DNA of 64,000 nucleotides from Candidatus Nitronauta litoralis. GTDB taxonomy: Bacteria; Nitrospinota; Nitrospinia; Nitrospinales; Nitrospinaceae. Made by a program: the position numbers and the translations under genes. Under the pieces are notes generated by a model, which saw only the letters and a list, made by a program, of their open reading frames with translations, ran no database searches and had not been told where the DNA came from. The stretch is from the NCBI GenBank assembly GCA_015698285.1, contig CP048685.1, forward strand, positions 1,736,001-1,800,000. The letters are read 5' to 3'. Below, in pieces: positions 35,902 through 45,200 of this stretch. Within the stretch, counting starts at the first letter, position 1. The number at the start of each line of letters is the position of its first letter.

Positions 35902-37848
35902 TCAACTCGTGGCTTCGAGAGGTTCGATTTCAGCGGTCAACTGGTCCCACTCCTGCATTAATTTTTGTTCTTCCTTGGTCAGTTGCCCCTGTTTTTCCAG
36001 CAGGGTGTTGAGGTCTGCTTTTCTTTCATTGTCATAGATATCGGATGCGCCGAGTTTGTTCTCGATATCTTCCTTTTCTTTAAGAACCTTTTCCAGTCGC
36101 GGTTCGATTTCCAGCAGGCGTTTTTTCAGGGGCTTCAGTTTGCGGTGGCGGTTGTTGCGTTCTTCCGCTTCCCGGCGTTTTCTTTGTTTGTCCTGTTTGG
36201 CTTTTGATTTGTTGGCTTCACGGGCCTGTTTATCGATCTTTGATTGTGCTGCCGCCTGTTTGGATTTTTCTCTCTCGTAATCCGTGTAGTTGCCGTGATA
36301 GATACGAACTTTCCCCGCATCCACTTCCCACACTTGATTAATGATGCCATCCAGGAAAAACCGGTCATGTGAGATGGCGACCAGTGTGCCGTCGAAATCG
36401 GCAAGAGCCGCCGCCAACACTTCACAGGACCGGATATCGAGATGATTGGTCGGTTCGTCGACCAGCAGAAGAGGTGCCGGATGAACCAGCAGGCGAGCCA
36501 GTGCCAGTCTGGCTTTCTCACCGCCAGACAGTACGGAAACCTTTTTTTCAACATCGTCGCCGGAGAATAAAAACGCACCGAGGATACTGCGCTTTCTGGT
36601 CAGCATCATGCTGCCCGCCACTTCATCCAATGATTCGATTACCGTACGATCTCCTTTTAGAGTTTCCATATTGTGCTGGGCAAAATAGGCGCGAGTGACA
36701 TTGTGGCCCTCGATCACCTCACCCTTGTTGGGTTGGAGTACGCCAGCCATCAGTTTCATCAAAGTGGATTTACCCGCTCCATTTACACCGACGAGGGCGA
36801 CTTTGCTGCCGCGTTCCAGTTGAATGGAAAAATCCTGATAGACGGTCAGGTCTCCGTATGATTTGGAAACCTTTACGAGGTCCAGTGCAATCCGACCTAT
36901 GCGTGGCGGTTGCGGAAACCGGAACCGGACGGTGCGGGAACTGGAAGTGGTTTCAATTTTTTCCATCTTATCGAGGATTTTCTGCTTGCTCTTGGCTTGC
37001 GCCGCCTTGGTGTTCTTGGCTCGAAAGCGTTCGATAAACCGTTCAAGCTCGGCCACTCGTCTTTGCTGGTTGGCTGCCTGAGATTCCAGTTGTTCGGCGC
37101 GTTCCGCCTTGAGTCGTTCAAAGTCGTCGTAGTTGCCGGTATAGAGGGTCAGGTTGCCCCGGTCGAGTTCTGCGATGCGGGTGACCAGATTGTTCAGGAA
37201 ACGACGGTCATGGGAAATCAAAAGGAGACTGCCTTCATAACTTTTTAAAAAAGATTCAAGCCACACCACCGAGGCAAGGTCGAGGTGGTTGGTCGGTTCG
37301 TCCAGCAGCAACACTTCAGGTTGTTGGAGAAGAAGGCGGGCGAGTTCAACCCGCATCCTCCAGCCTCCGGAAAATTCCCCGAGCGGTTGATTCATCTGGT
37401 CTGTTTTGAAAGCGAGGCCTGCAAGAATGGTTTGGGCTGTCGCTTCCCGGTGGTAGCCGCCCATGCGTTCGAATTCATGCTGCAGGTTGCCGTAACGCTG
37501 AGCCCAGGCTTCTGAATCATGTTCCTGTGCTTTCGTATCGTTCTGTAACTGCTCGAGCCCCTCTTTTACTTTGCGAAAATGGTCGTCGCCCAGAACAACC
37601 CGCTCCAAAACCGTACCGCCCTCATCCTTGAGTTCCTGTTCCAGCATAGCGATACGAGCTCCCTTTCGCAGGGAAACGTTTCCGCCGTCATAGGATTCCT
37701 TATTGGTGAGGATGCGGAACAGGGTGGTCTTGCCCATACCATTTTCGCCGATGAGACCAACCCGATCGCCCGGTCTTAAGTGGAAGTTGACAGACTTCAG
37801 CAGGATTTTTGGGCCGTATCGTTTTTCAAGATTACTCAGTTTTATCAT
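35902..37848 (-). CDS. ABC-F family ATPase (Uup/EttA-like)
   Basis: Cytoplasmic duplicated ATPase without membrane domain that acts at the ribosome or in DNA metabolism. Two nucleotide-binding domains: Walker A GENGMGKTT and GVNGAGKST, signatures FSGGWRMRVELA and LSGGEKARLALA, Walker B LLLDEPTNHLD and LLVDEPTNHLD. The linker (RFRAKNTKAAQAKSKQKILDKME) is the interdomain arm. A lysine/glutamate-rich C-terminal coiled coil of about 110 residues is like that of Uup/YheS. 648 residues. It is convergent with the PHP-like gene. Confidence 0.93.
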   Translation of the reverse strand: MIKLSNLEKRYGPKILLKSVNFHLRPGDRVGLIGENGMGKTTLFRILTNKESYDGGNVSLRKGARIAMLEQELKDEGGTVLERVVLGDDHFRKVKEGLEQLQNDTKAQEHDSEAWAQRYGNLQHEFERMGGYHREATAQTILAGLAFKTDQMNQPLGEFSGGWRMRVELARLLLQQPEVLLLDEPTNHLDLASVVWLESFLKSYEGSLLLISHDRRFLNNLVTRIAELDRGNLTLYTGNYDDFERLKAERAEQLESQAANQQRRVAELERFIERFRAKNTKAAQAKSKQKILDKMEKIETTSSSRTVRFRFPQPPRIGRIALDLVKVSKSYGDLTVYQDFSIQLERGSKVALVGVNGAGKSTLMKLMAGVLQPNKGEVIEGHNVTRAYFAQHNMETLKGDRTVIESLDEVAGSMMLTRKRSILGAFLFSGDDVEKKVSVLSGGEKARLALARLLVHPAPLLLVDEPTNHLDIRSCEVLAAALADFDGTLVAISHDRFFLDGIINQVWEVDAGKVRIYHGNYTDYEREKSKQAAAQSKIDKQAREANKSKAKQDKQRKRREAEERNNRHRKLKPLKKRLLEIEPRLEKVLKEKEDIENKLGASDIYDNERKADLNTLLEKQGQLTKEEQKLMQEWDQLTAEIEPLEATS

Positions 37849-37957
37849 TCAGAATTACCTTGTGCCTTTTTCCAGACCAATGCGAGGCTCTTGTAAAAAA
37901 GAGGCCCACGACCGGCCTGTTATAAAATTAATAGAGAAACAAAAAGTTTAATGAGCG

Positions 37958-38938
37958 CTAACGGGACTCTCTGAGTTTCGGATTGAAGGCTTCGCGTAGT
38001 CCTTCTCCGCACAGATTGAAGGCCAGCACCACCAGCAGGATAGTGAAGCCGGGAATGAATGTCAGCCATGGTGCGTCGAATATCAGAGGCCTCCCATCGG
38101 CAAGAATATTGCCCCAGGTGGCATCGGGTGGCTGGACACCGAATCCCAGATAGCTCAGCGCGGATTCTGTCAGGATCGCTGTGGCAACACCGATAGTGGC
38201 GGAGACCAGAACAGGCGCCATGGCGTTCGGCACACAATGCAGAAAGATGATGCGCCATTCCGGTATGGCTTGCGAACGCGCCGCCAGAACAAAATCCTGA
38301 TCGCGCAGCGCGAGAAAATCCGCCCGCACCAGACGAGTCGTTTGCATCCAGCTTGTCAGGCCGATAACGATCATGATGTTATAAATGCTGGGAGGCAAAA
38401 GGGCAACCACCGTCAGGATTAAAAAAAAGGTGGGAAAGCAGAGCATGATATCAACAAACCGCATGATGATCGTGTCGACCGTGAGGAAGCCGAGTTTTAC
38501 ACGTCCATAAAAACCTGCCAGGCCACCAAGAAAAATACCGACAGTGACCGAAATACCGACGGCGACAAAACCTACAGTGAGCGAAACGAAGGTCCCTTCC
38601 AGCATGCGGGCAAACAGGTCGCGGCCAAAATCATCGGTGCCGAGGAGGTACATGCCGAACAGAGGGGCATCTTCTTCTGAAACGGTTTCAGGGTTATAGG
38701 GTGAAAGCGGAGGCAGCATTTTCTGTGTGAGTCGTACCGTCGAGGAATCAACCACCGGGTCCATTCCTGCCGTCAGGACTTTTCCCAGCAATGCGATGAC
38801 AAACAGGGCAATCAGAAACCAACCACTAAACAGGGCCCAACGATTTCGGCTGAACACGGCCCAGCGCTCTTCTCCTGGAGTCAAGTGTGGTTTGAGTTCA
38901 TCCTGAGACAGGGTTGCATCCATGGTCGGCATCCTCAA
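37958..38938 (-). CDS. ABC transporter permease, OppC/DppC type
   Basis: Inner-membrane permease of a peptide/nickel/opine ABC importer, 326 residues. An N-terminal soluble stretch precedes the first helix (RWALFSGWFLIALFVIALLG). Features include LGTDDFGRDLFARMLEGTFVSL and the EAA loop region ALRDQDFVLAARSQAIPEWRIIFLHCVPNAMAPVLV. It overlaps its partner permease by 4 bp. No ATPase or binding-protein gene is adjacent: the ABC-F gene on the downstream side is not a transport ATPase. Confidence 0.9.
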   Translation of the reverse strand: MRMPTMDATLSQDELKPHLTPGEERWAVFSRNRWALFSGWFLIALFVIALLGKVLTAGMDPVVDSSTVRLTQKMLPPLSPYNPETVSEEDAPLFGMYLLGTDDFGRDLFARMLEGTFVSLTVGFVAVGISVTVGIFLGGLAGFYGRVKLGFLTVDTIIMRFVDIMLCFPTFFLILTVVALLPPSIYNIMIVIGLTSWMQTTRLVRADFLALRDQDFVLAARSQAIPEWRIIFLHCVPNAMAPVLVSATIGVATAILTESALSYLGFGVQPPDATWGNILADGRPLIFDAPWLTFIPGFTILLVVLAFNLCGEGLREAFNPKLRESR

Positions 38939-39894
38939 AACTTGATGCGCGGATCAGCCAGCGCATATAAAAGGTCGGAAACGAGAGTCCCCACCAGTGT
39001 CAGGACGGCAGCGATTAAATTGAGGGTCAGGATGACCGGAAAATCGCGCGACAAAATGGCATCGTAACCAAGCCTGCCCATGCCCGGCCATGCAAATATT
39101 TGTTCGAAAATAACCGAACCGCTGATGAGACCGGGGATCATCAATCCGAACATGGTGATGAACGGAAGCAGGGCATTGCGCAGGGCGTGTTTGTAAATCA
39201 CTGTGTCTTCATCCAGCCCCTTGGCTCGTGCGGTTCGAATGTAATCATGATGAACCACCTCCTGCATCTGCGAACGCACAAAGCGCGACAGCACGGCGAT
39301 CCCCAGAATGGCAGTCATGATGGCGGGCAGTGTCAGGTGCCACAGGCGATCGTTGATCCGGATCCAGGCGCTGGCTTCCTCCAACCCAAAGGTACTCATA
39401 CTGATGACGGGGACATCAAAAGTCTGGACGATATAGATGATCAACAGGGACGACAGGAAGAAACCGGGAAAAGAAATCAGAAAATAGGAGAGAAAGGTGC
39501 CGGTTTTGTCGTAAGTGGATCCGCGTTTCAGGGCAGAGGCTATCCCAAAGGGAAACGCAACGCACCATGTGATGAGTGTTGCCAGTATGAACAAGGGTAA
39601 AGAGTTTAAAAACCGGGACCAGATTTTTTCCAGCACAGGCTGATTGTCCTTGAATGATTTCAGTTCTCCGCTGAGCAGGTCGCGCATCCAGTAATAATAT
39701 TGAACATGCAAAGGGTCATCGAGATGAAACGCGGCGCGGATGCGTTCGATGTCCTCTGCTTTCATCCGGGGGTTGGATGGGTCGACGAGACTCGGTTCAC
39801 CCGGTGCCAGATGTACGATGGTGTGCGCCAGAATGGAAATGATCACCAGCAGGATGAGACGCTGGCCAATATTACGAAGAATGAACGCGAGCAT
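38935..39894 (-). CDS. ABC transporter permease, OppB/DppB type
   Basis: Partner permease of 319 residues. It begins FILRNIGQRLILLVIISILAHTIVHLAPGEP, the typical OppB N-terminus, and contains the EAA loop YIRTARAKGLDEDTVIYKHALRNALLPFITMFG and a late FAWPGMGRLGYDAILSRDFP. It is the first gene of the two-gene unit and is divergent from the Nif3-like gene. Binding protein and ATPases must be encoded elsewhere. Confidence 0.9.
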   Translation of the reverse strand: MLAFILRNIGQRLILLVIISILAHTIVHLAPGEPSLVDPSNPRMKAEDIERIRAAFHLDDPLHVQYYYWMRDLLSGELKSFKDNQPVLEKIWSRFLNSLPLFILATLITWCVAFPFGIASALKRGSTYDKTGTFLSYFLISFPGFFLSSLLIIYIVQTFDVPVISMSTFGLEEASAWIRINDRLWHLTLPAIMTAILGIAVLSRFVRSQMQEVVHHDYIRTARAKGLDEDTVIYKHALRNALLPFITMFGLMIPGLISGSVIFEQIFAWPGMGRLGYDAILSRDFPVILTLNLIAAVLTLVGTLVSDLLYALADPRIKF

Positions 39895-39935
39895 GTGTCT
39901 TGGGTCAGAAGCTGGAGTCCGGTATACTGGCTGGC

Positions 39936-40685
39936 ATGGACATTCACCAGATCAGTCAATACCTGGACGGGTTATTGGAAATCCATTCTATCAAGGATTA
40001 TCCGAAAGCGCTCAACGGGCTGCAAGTAGAAAACAAGGCGACCATCCGCAAGGTCGGGCTTGCCGTCGATGCCTGCCTGGCTACCATCAAAATGGCAAAG
40101 GAAGCCGGATGCCAGATGATGTTTGTGCATCATGGACTGTTCTGGGGTGGACTTCAATCGGTACGTGGCCCGCATTACCAGAAATTAGCAGCGCTGATTA
40201 AAGGTGATATCGCCCTGTACTCAGCCCATCTGCCGCTGGACATGCACCCTTTACTGGGCAATAACCGGGCTCTCGCGGATCAGGTGGGTCTGGAAAAAGT
40301 GGAAGCCTTTGGCGAATGTGAAGGGCAGTTGATCGGGTTGAAAGGCCGGGTTCCAAGGCAGTCCGTCAAGGAGATCGCCAGGAAACTCGAGATGCAGCTT
40401 TCGGGACCGGTGAAAGTGATCGGGCAGGGGGAAGTGGAGACGGTCGGTCTGGTGACTGGCGGGGCGGGTGACATGATTCACCAGGCTGTGGAAGCGGGTC
40501 TTGATTGTTATATCACCGGAGAAGGGGCCAACCACCAGTATCATGAAGCTGAAGAGGCAGGCTGTGCGCTCCTGTTTGCCGGGCACTATGCAACCGAGAC
40601 TGGGGGTGTGAAGGCAGTGGGCCGTCACCTTAAAGAACAATTTGGAGTTGAGACCGTATTCCTCGATTATCCGACCGGTATGTGA
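39936..40685 (+). CDS. Nif3-like dinuclear metal-centre protein (YbgI family)
   Basis: Conserved protein of unknown precise activity, proposed as a GTP cyclohydrolase type 1/metal hydrolase or metallochaperone; family members form toroidal hexamers. 249 residues from ATG 39936. Conserved elements: DYPKALNGLQVEN, metal ligands in MFVHHGLFWGG and YSAHLPLDMHP, and near the end LLFAGHYATETGGVKAVGRHL with His and Glu ligands. Alternative TTG start at 39900 has no support. It is divergent from the permease pair. Confidence 0.9.
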   Translation: MDIHQISQYLDGLLEIHSIKDYPKALNGLQVENKATIRKVGLAVDACLATIKMAKEAGCQMMFVHHGLFWGGLQSVRGPHYQKLAALIKGDIALYSAHLPLDMHPLLGNNRALADQVGLEKVEAFGECEGQLIGLKGRVPRQSVKEIARKLEMQLSGPVKVIGQGEVETVGLVTGGAGDMIHQAVEAGLDCYITGEGANHQYHEAEEAGCALLFAGHYATETGGVKAVGRHLKEQFGVETVFLDYPTGM

Positions 40686-40724
40686 GCAGGAAATTCAAAA
40701 AATGTTTCCTGCGATTAAACCCCT

Positions 40725-41146
40725 TTGATAAAGTTTCTCAAAAATAGTTTTTTAGTCACAATCCCCTCCCTGGTTCTATTCGCCGTTTTCCTTTGGACAA
40801 ACCGGAGCCAACCTCAACAAAACTATTGTTTGTGATGAACACGGCGCGGTTTCCTTCCCAGATTGAAACGCAGGGCGCGATAACATCCATTTCGCGGTTC
40901 AATGATTATTCCCGACAGACAGCGGAGAGGCTTGGTCTGGAGTTTCTGGATTTAACCGAGGTATTTCAGGAATCCTGGAACAGGGAAGGGCAACGGCATA
41001 AATGGACAATAGACAGCCATTGGAACCACAAAGGCCATCAGGTGGTTGCGGAGGAGTTAACCCTGAGGGGGAACAATTTACTGAATCCCTGGCGGTTGGA
41101 AAAGCCAGGGATTGAGACATTCAGCGCCGGTTATGATCCCGTTTGA
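40725..41146 (+). pseudogene. Decayed SGNH/GDSL hydrolase-like gene
   Basis: Two pieces in different frames. The first (from TTG 40725 to TGA 40833-40835) encodes a membrane anchor, KFLKNSFLVTIPSLVLFAVFLW. The second (40793-41146) encodes LLFVMNTARFPSQ, RLGLEFLDLTEVF and WTIDSHWNHKGHQVVAEEL, the Asp-x-His block of SGNH hydrolases of the alginate-acetyltransferase-like kind. The region with the catalytic serine and oxyanion residues is absent, so a deletion joined the two ends out of frame. A short standalone gene is possible but unlikely, as no good start is seen. Confidence 0.65.
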
Positions 41147-41243
41147 TTTTTGCGGGTTGGCGTTTGCTGTTGAAGATCAGCAGGCTGGTGATGGCAAGGA
41201 GTGATGCTCCCAAAATCATGGTCCAATCAAGTTGCAGTGTCAT
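41121..41243 (-). CDS. Small single-pass membrane protein (40 aa)
   Basis: Reading the minus strand from ATG 41243 gives 40 residues: a short N-terminus MTLQLDWT, one hydrophobic helix (MILGASLLAITSLLIF), then a basic tail NSKRQPAKIKRDHNRR. AGGAG lies about 8 nt before the ATG, and the gene starts 13 bp after the stop of the PCP_red-repeat gene on the same strand, so it is probably co-transcribed with it. Positive-inside topology puts the tail in the cytoplasm. It overlaps the decayed SGNH gene tail by 26 bp on the opposite strand. Function unknown. Confidence 0.6.
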   Translation of the reverse strand: MTLQLDWTMILGASLLAITSLLIFNSKRQPAKIKRDHNRR

Positions 41244-41256
41244 GTGTGAACTCCTG

Positions 41257-42099
41257 TTAAAACGTGAATCGATGTTTTTCGAATAATTCCATTGTCACCC
41301 TGTCCGCATTTTCTTTTTTGACTTCAGCTTCAATACGTTTGACGCCCATGTCGCGGATGAAGGCGATCGGGATTTTCATGACCTTGGCTTTTGCGTCGTC
41401 ATCCCACTGCAACTCAAAAGTCGGTTCTTCCTGGGGTGCGTTCTCTTCCTGCGCTTCCCGTTGCTTGTCTTCCTCAGTCACTTCCATGCCCATGGCTTCT
41501 TTTGCAGATGCCGGCATGATGTTGGTGAACACTTCTTCGATAATTCCGGGTGTGACCATTTTGTCACCGCGCTCCCGGGCGCGTCCTTCAATGGTCTGCT
41601 TGGCCATGCCGAGTACAAAGGGGGGGACCTTTTCCATTTTCTCCATGGCTTCCTTGGTCCAGGGCATCCCCATGGTCGGCGCAGATTCCATATAGTTTTT
41701 GAACTTGTCGACGATGTCTTCTTTCTTTTCTGTCCTGAGTGCAAGAAAATCTTCAATCTCTTCGATCACCTCGACCTTGCGTGAACTTTCAGACATTTTT
41801 TGTTTAGCCACATCGAATGCGCCCATCGACAATTCTTCGAAACCGAATTGTTTAACCCGTTTCGAAACCAGCATCATGGACTCGTTGCGGATTTCAGTGA
41901 GGTAGTCCGAGGTGATATATTTGTAGCCGCGTTTTACTGCTCGCTGGACCATGAGCTTCCTGATACCGGGACGCACGAATTCCGGTGCGTGTTTCACTCG
42001 CTCCCAGGCTTCAACCGTCCATTCGACGTTGTTTTCGTCTGCATAGGGGTGATCAATGCGATCCGATTCTTCAATTGCTTTTTCGTCTATTTCTTCCAT
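41257..42099 (-). CDS. Protein with three PCP_red-like repeats
   Basis: 280 soluble residues, acidic. A strong ribosome site (GGAGGAG) precedes the ATG. Three units share the pattern W-x-x-(E/D)-A ... P-x-F-(V/I) ... R-A/E ... (I/V)T ... E: residues 26-72 (WTVEAWERVKHAPEFVR), 145-193 (WTKEAMEKMEKVPPFVL) and 229-280 (WDDDAKAKVMKIPIAFIR). This is the domain found at the C-terminus of the light-independent protochlorophyllide reductase subunit B (PCP_red) and in stand-alone proteins of non-phototrophs. Its role there is not known to me. Here it is probably paired with the downstream 40-residue membrane protein. Confidence 0.75.
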   Translation of the reverse strand: MEEIDEKAIEESDRIDHPYADENNVEWTVEAWERVKHAPEFVRPGIRKLMVQRAVKRGYKYITSDYLTEIRNESMMLVSKRVKQFGFEELSMGAFDVAKQKMSESSRKVEVIEEIEDFLALRTEKKEDIVDKFKNYMESAPTMGMPWTKEAMEKMEKVPPFVLGMAKQTIEGRARERGDKMVTPGIIEEVFTNIMPASAKEAMGMEVTEEDKQREAQEENAPQEEPTFELQWDDDAKAKVMKIPIAFIRDMGVKRIEAEVKKENADRVTMELFEKHRFTF

Positions 42100-42116
42100 A
42101 ATTCATCTCCTCCGAG

Positions 42117-42132
42117 TAGAGGACATCCTCTA
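42117..42132. promoter_or_regulatory. Palindrome upstream of PCP_red-repeat gene
   Basis: TAGAGGACATCCTCTA has two perfect 7-bp arms around CA, just before the ribosome site of the minus-strand gene. It may be an operator or mRNA leader hairpin. Confidence 0.45.
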
Positions 42133-42149
42133 TTTGGAGATAGGGTATA

Positions 42150-42171
42150 ATGTCCCCGGCTCCCGGGACAT
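42150..42171. promoter_or_regulatory. Second palindrome, next to a TATAAT
   Basis: ATGTCCCCGG and CCGGGACAT form a stem with a short loop. TATAAT at 42146-42151 (plus strand) immediately precedes it, but no convincing -35 box is seen. It lies between two divergent genes and could control either. Confidence 0.35.
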
Positions 42172-42279
42172 GTTAATCTTTTAAACAAACAAGCCTATAG
42201 GGGACCTGTTGAGGGTCCTGAACCTCCTGAAAACAGAATACCGAATAGTTGTAGGTCTTCCTAGAAATTACTGAAACCC

Positions 42280-45200
42280 ATGGATAAAGTCAACGAAATT
42301 ACCGGGTCGGAAGCGCTTCCCGGGCAAACCGAAATAGCGCATTCTTCCCGCCTGATGTACCTGTTTTTTTTCCTGTCCGGGATTACGGCCCTGGTTTACG
42401 AAATAATCTGGACGCGGATGTTGACCCTGGTATTCGGGCACACCGTATATTCCGTTTCGGTGGTGCTTTCTGCTTTTATGGCCGGGCTTGGATTTGGAAG
42501 CTACGTATTCGGCCATGCGATGGACCGCTTGATAAATCAACAGGATGCCGGCAAAGAACCTCTGGCGGCTCTCAAGACCTACGCCTTTATTGAACTCAGT
42601 ATCGGAATCATGGCGGCTGGGTTGTCCGTATTGTTTGCAGAGTTTGACTTTATTTATGGTTGGATGCACAACTGGTTGCCGGAGTCTCCTCTGGTGTTGG
42701 ATGGTTTAAAGGCCGTGCTGTCTTTTGGCCTGATCTTTCTGCCCACTGCGTTGATGGGAGCCACCCTCCCGATCATCAGCCGGTATTACGTCACCGATAA
42801 CAGTCGAATGAACACCCAGGTGGGATTGCTCTACTCCCTGAACACACTGGGAGCCGCAGCCGGTTGTTTGCTGACCGGATTTTTCTTCATTGCTTCTTTT
42901 GGTGTTTTAGAGACCGCTCTGGCTGCAGCGGCACTCAACCTTGCCATTGGGGTGGGCACCTGGCGGTTGTATCAGGAAAGAGCTGAGGGTAAAAACGGGA
43001 CCATTCAATTTCCACGGCTCACACTTCCCAAACTGAAATGGACAAAAGACAGTCAACTGTGGCTGTTGGTCAGTTTTGTTTGCGGGTTCACCGCGCTGGC
43101 CTATGAGGTGTTGTGGACCCGGCTTCTGGTGTTCAGTATTTCGAGTACCGTGTATGCATTCAGCCTTATGCTCGCTGTCTTTCTAGTCGGGATCAGTCTC
43201 GGCAGCGGACTGGCAGTTCCAATCATGAACCGAGTGCAGAACCTGCGGACTCCACTACTTATGATTCAGGGGCTTGTCGGGTTTTACAGTTTGTTGACTT
43301 TATTTAACATGCAAAAGATTTTGTCTCCTCCCTGGAACAGTTACAATCTGGAGAAACCATTAAACACATTTTCTACATATTTTTTTGATTCAGCAGCCCT
43401 GATGCTGCCACCAACCTTGTTGCTCGGGATGAGTTTTCCGATCCTGATAAAACTGGCAGCCGGTGATCAAAAAAATATTGGTGTCGGTACCGGGCAGATT
43501 TACGCGGCCAACACTCTTGGCGCAATTCTCGGCTCTCTTGTCGCCGGGTTTTTCCTGTTGCCCGGATTTGGCGTTGAAGCCAGCCTGGTTCTGGTGGCCA
43601 CGCTCAACCTCCTCATGGTGCCGGTTTTGTTCCGCACCGGTAGCTACGCCACACACAAAATGCGCCGCGTGTTAACCATTGGAATGGCAGCCTTGATTCT
43701 TTTAATGAATCTGGCTTTGCCGGATCAAATGTTAACCGGGTTTTTCATGCGCGACAGTACCGGAAACCGTGACGTTAAACATCTCCTTCATTTTTCCGAA
43801 GGCATTACCGATACGGTAGCCGTTTTTCAGGATCCCCTGGGGCAAGTGGAACCGAACGCAAAACGTTTGATCACCAACGGTATTTCAATGTCCGCTTCAA
43901 ACAAAATCGCCTCTCGCTACATGAAATTATTAGCGCATGTTCCTGTGCTTTTGTCGGACAACCCGGATGAAGTGCTGGTGATCTGTTTTGGTACCGGCCA
44001 GACTGCGGGTGCCGCCGGGCTCCATCCGCGTGTGGGGCAGGTCGATGTGGTGGAACTTTCCAAAAGTGTGATCGAGGCGGGTTCTGCGTTCAGGCAGGAA
44101 AACCACAATGTGCTCCAAAACCCGAAAGTCAACATCATCATTCAGGACGGGCGCAATCATCTGTTGACCACGCGAAAGCAATACGATGTGATCACCGGTG
44201 AGCCGCCGCCCCCCAGAACCGCATTCACCGTCAATTTGTACACGCAGGATTACTACGAAATGGCCAGAGCCCGCTTGAAACCTGGCGGACTGATGGTGCA
44301 GTGGGTGCCTCTTCACAGCCAGAGTGCAGCTGAAGTAGATCAAAATTTTGCTACTTTCCTTTCCGTTTTCCCGCACACCATAGCTTTTTTAACTGTTGCC
44401 AACGAGATCATGCTGGTGGGTTCTGATCAACCTATCGAGCTTGATTTTAAAAAACTGCAACAACGGATGAATGATCCGGTAATCAAGCTGGCCCTCGACA
44501 GCCTGTATATCGAAAACGCGCAGGCTCTTCTATCTAATATCTGGTTTTTCGAAGAAGACCTCCATCGCTTGTCTGAAAACCAGAGTCTTATAACGGATAA
44601 CCACCCCTCCCTGGAGTTTTATCTTGATAAAGGCCCGGTCATTGGTGTTGCCAGCCAGGAACGGCTGATTTTTAACCGGACACCAGGCGAGACTATTTTG
44701 TCCCGAATCAGGAACATGGATAGGGAGAACCGCCAGCGATTTAAGGACTATTTCAAGGCAATGGATTTTTATCAACGGGGTGTGATGTATGGCAATCGTA
44801 AAATCCTGCTGGAGGCCATCAATCTGGTGGAAAATGACGAACTGATTCGCTATCACCTTCAGGCCGGGACCGAACAGGTGGCGCGACTGTTAGCTGCCAT
44901 CGAAGAGGATCCAGAAAACCTGGAAGCTATGGTCGAGTTGGGTCATGCCTGGTATCAGTTGGGAGAATATGAAAAGAGCGCGATGATATTAAGGCGTGTA
45001 CGGGAAAGGGTACCGGATAATCCGGCCGCGATGCTGTACCTCGGTTATAACATGATGGAATTGGGCCAATATGAGGGAGCGCAGAAGTTACTGAAGGAGG
45101 CTACGCGCAAAGATCCCCGGCAGATGCGTTCCGTGTTGCAACAAATTGCTTTTATCCAACTTCTCCAGCAACAAAGTAAATCACCGGATGATACGGGACT

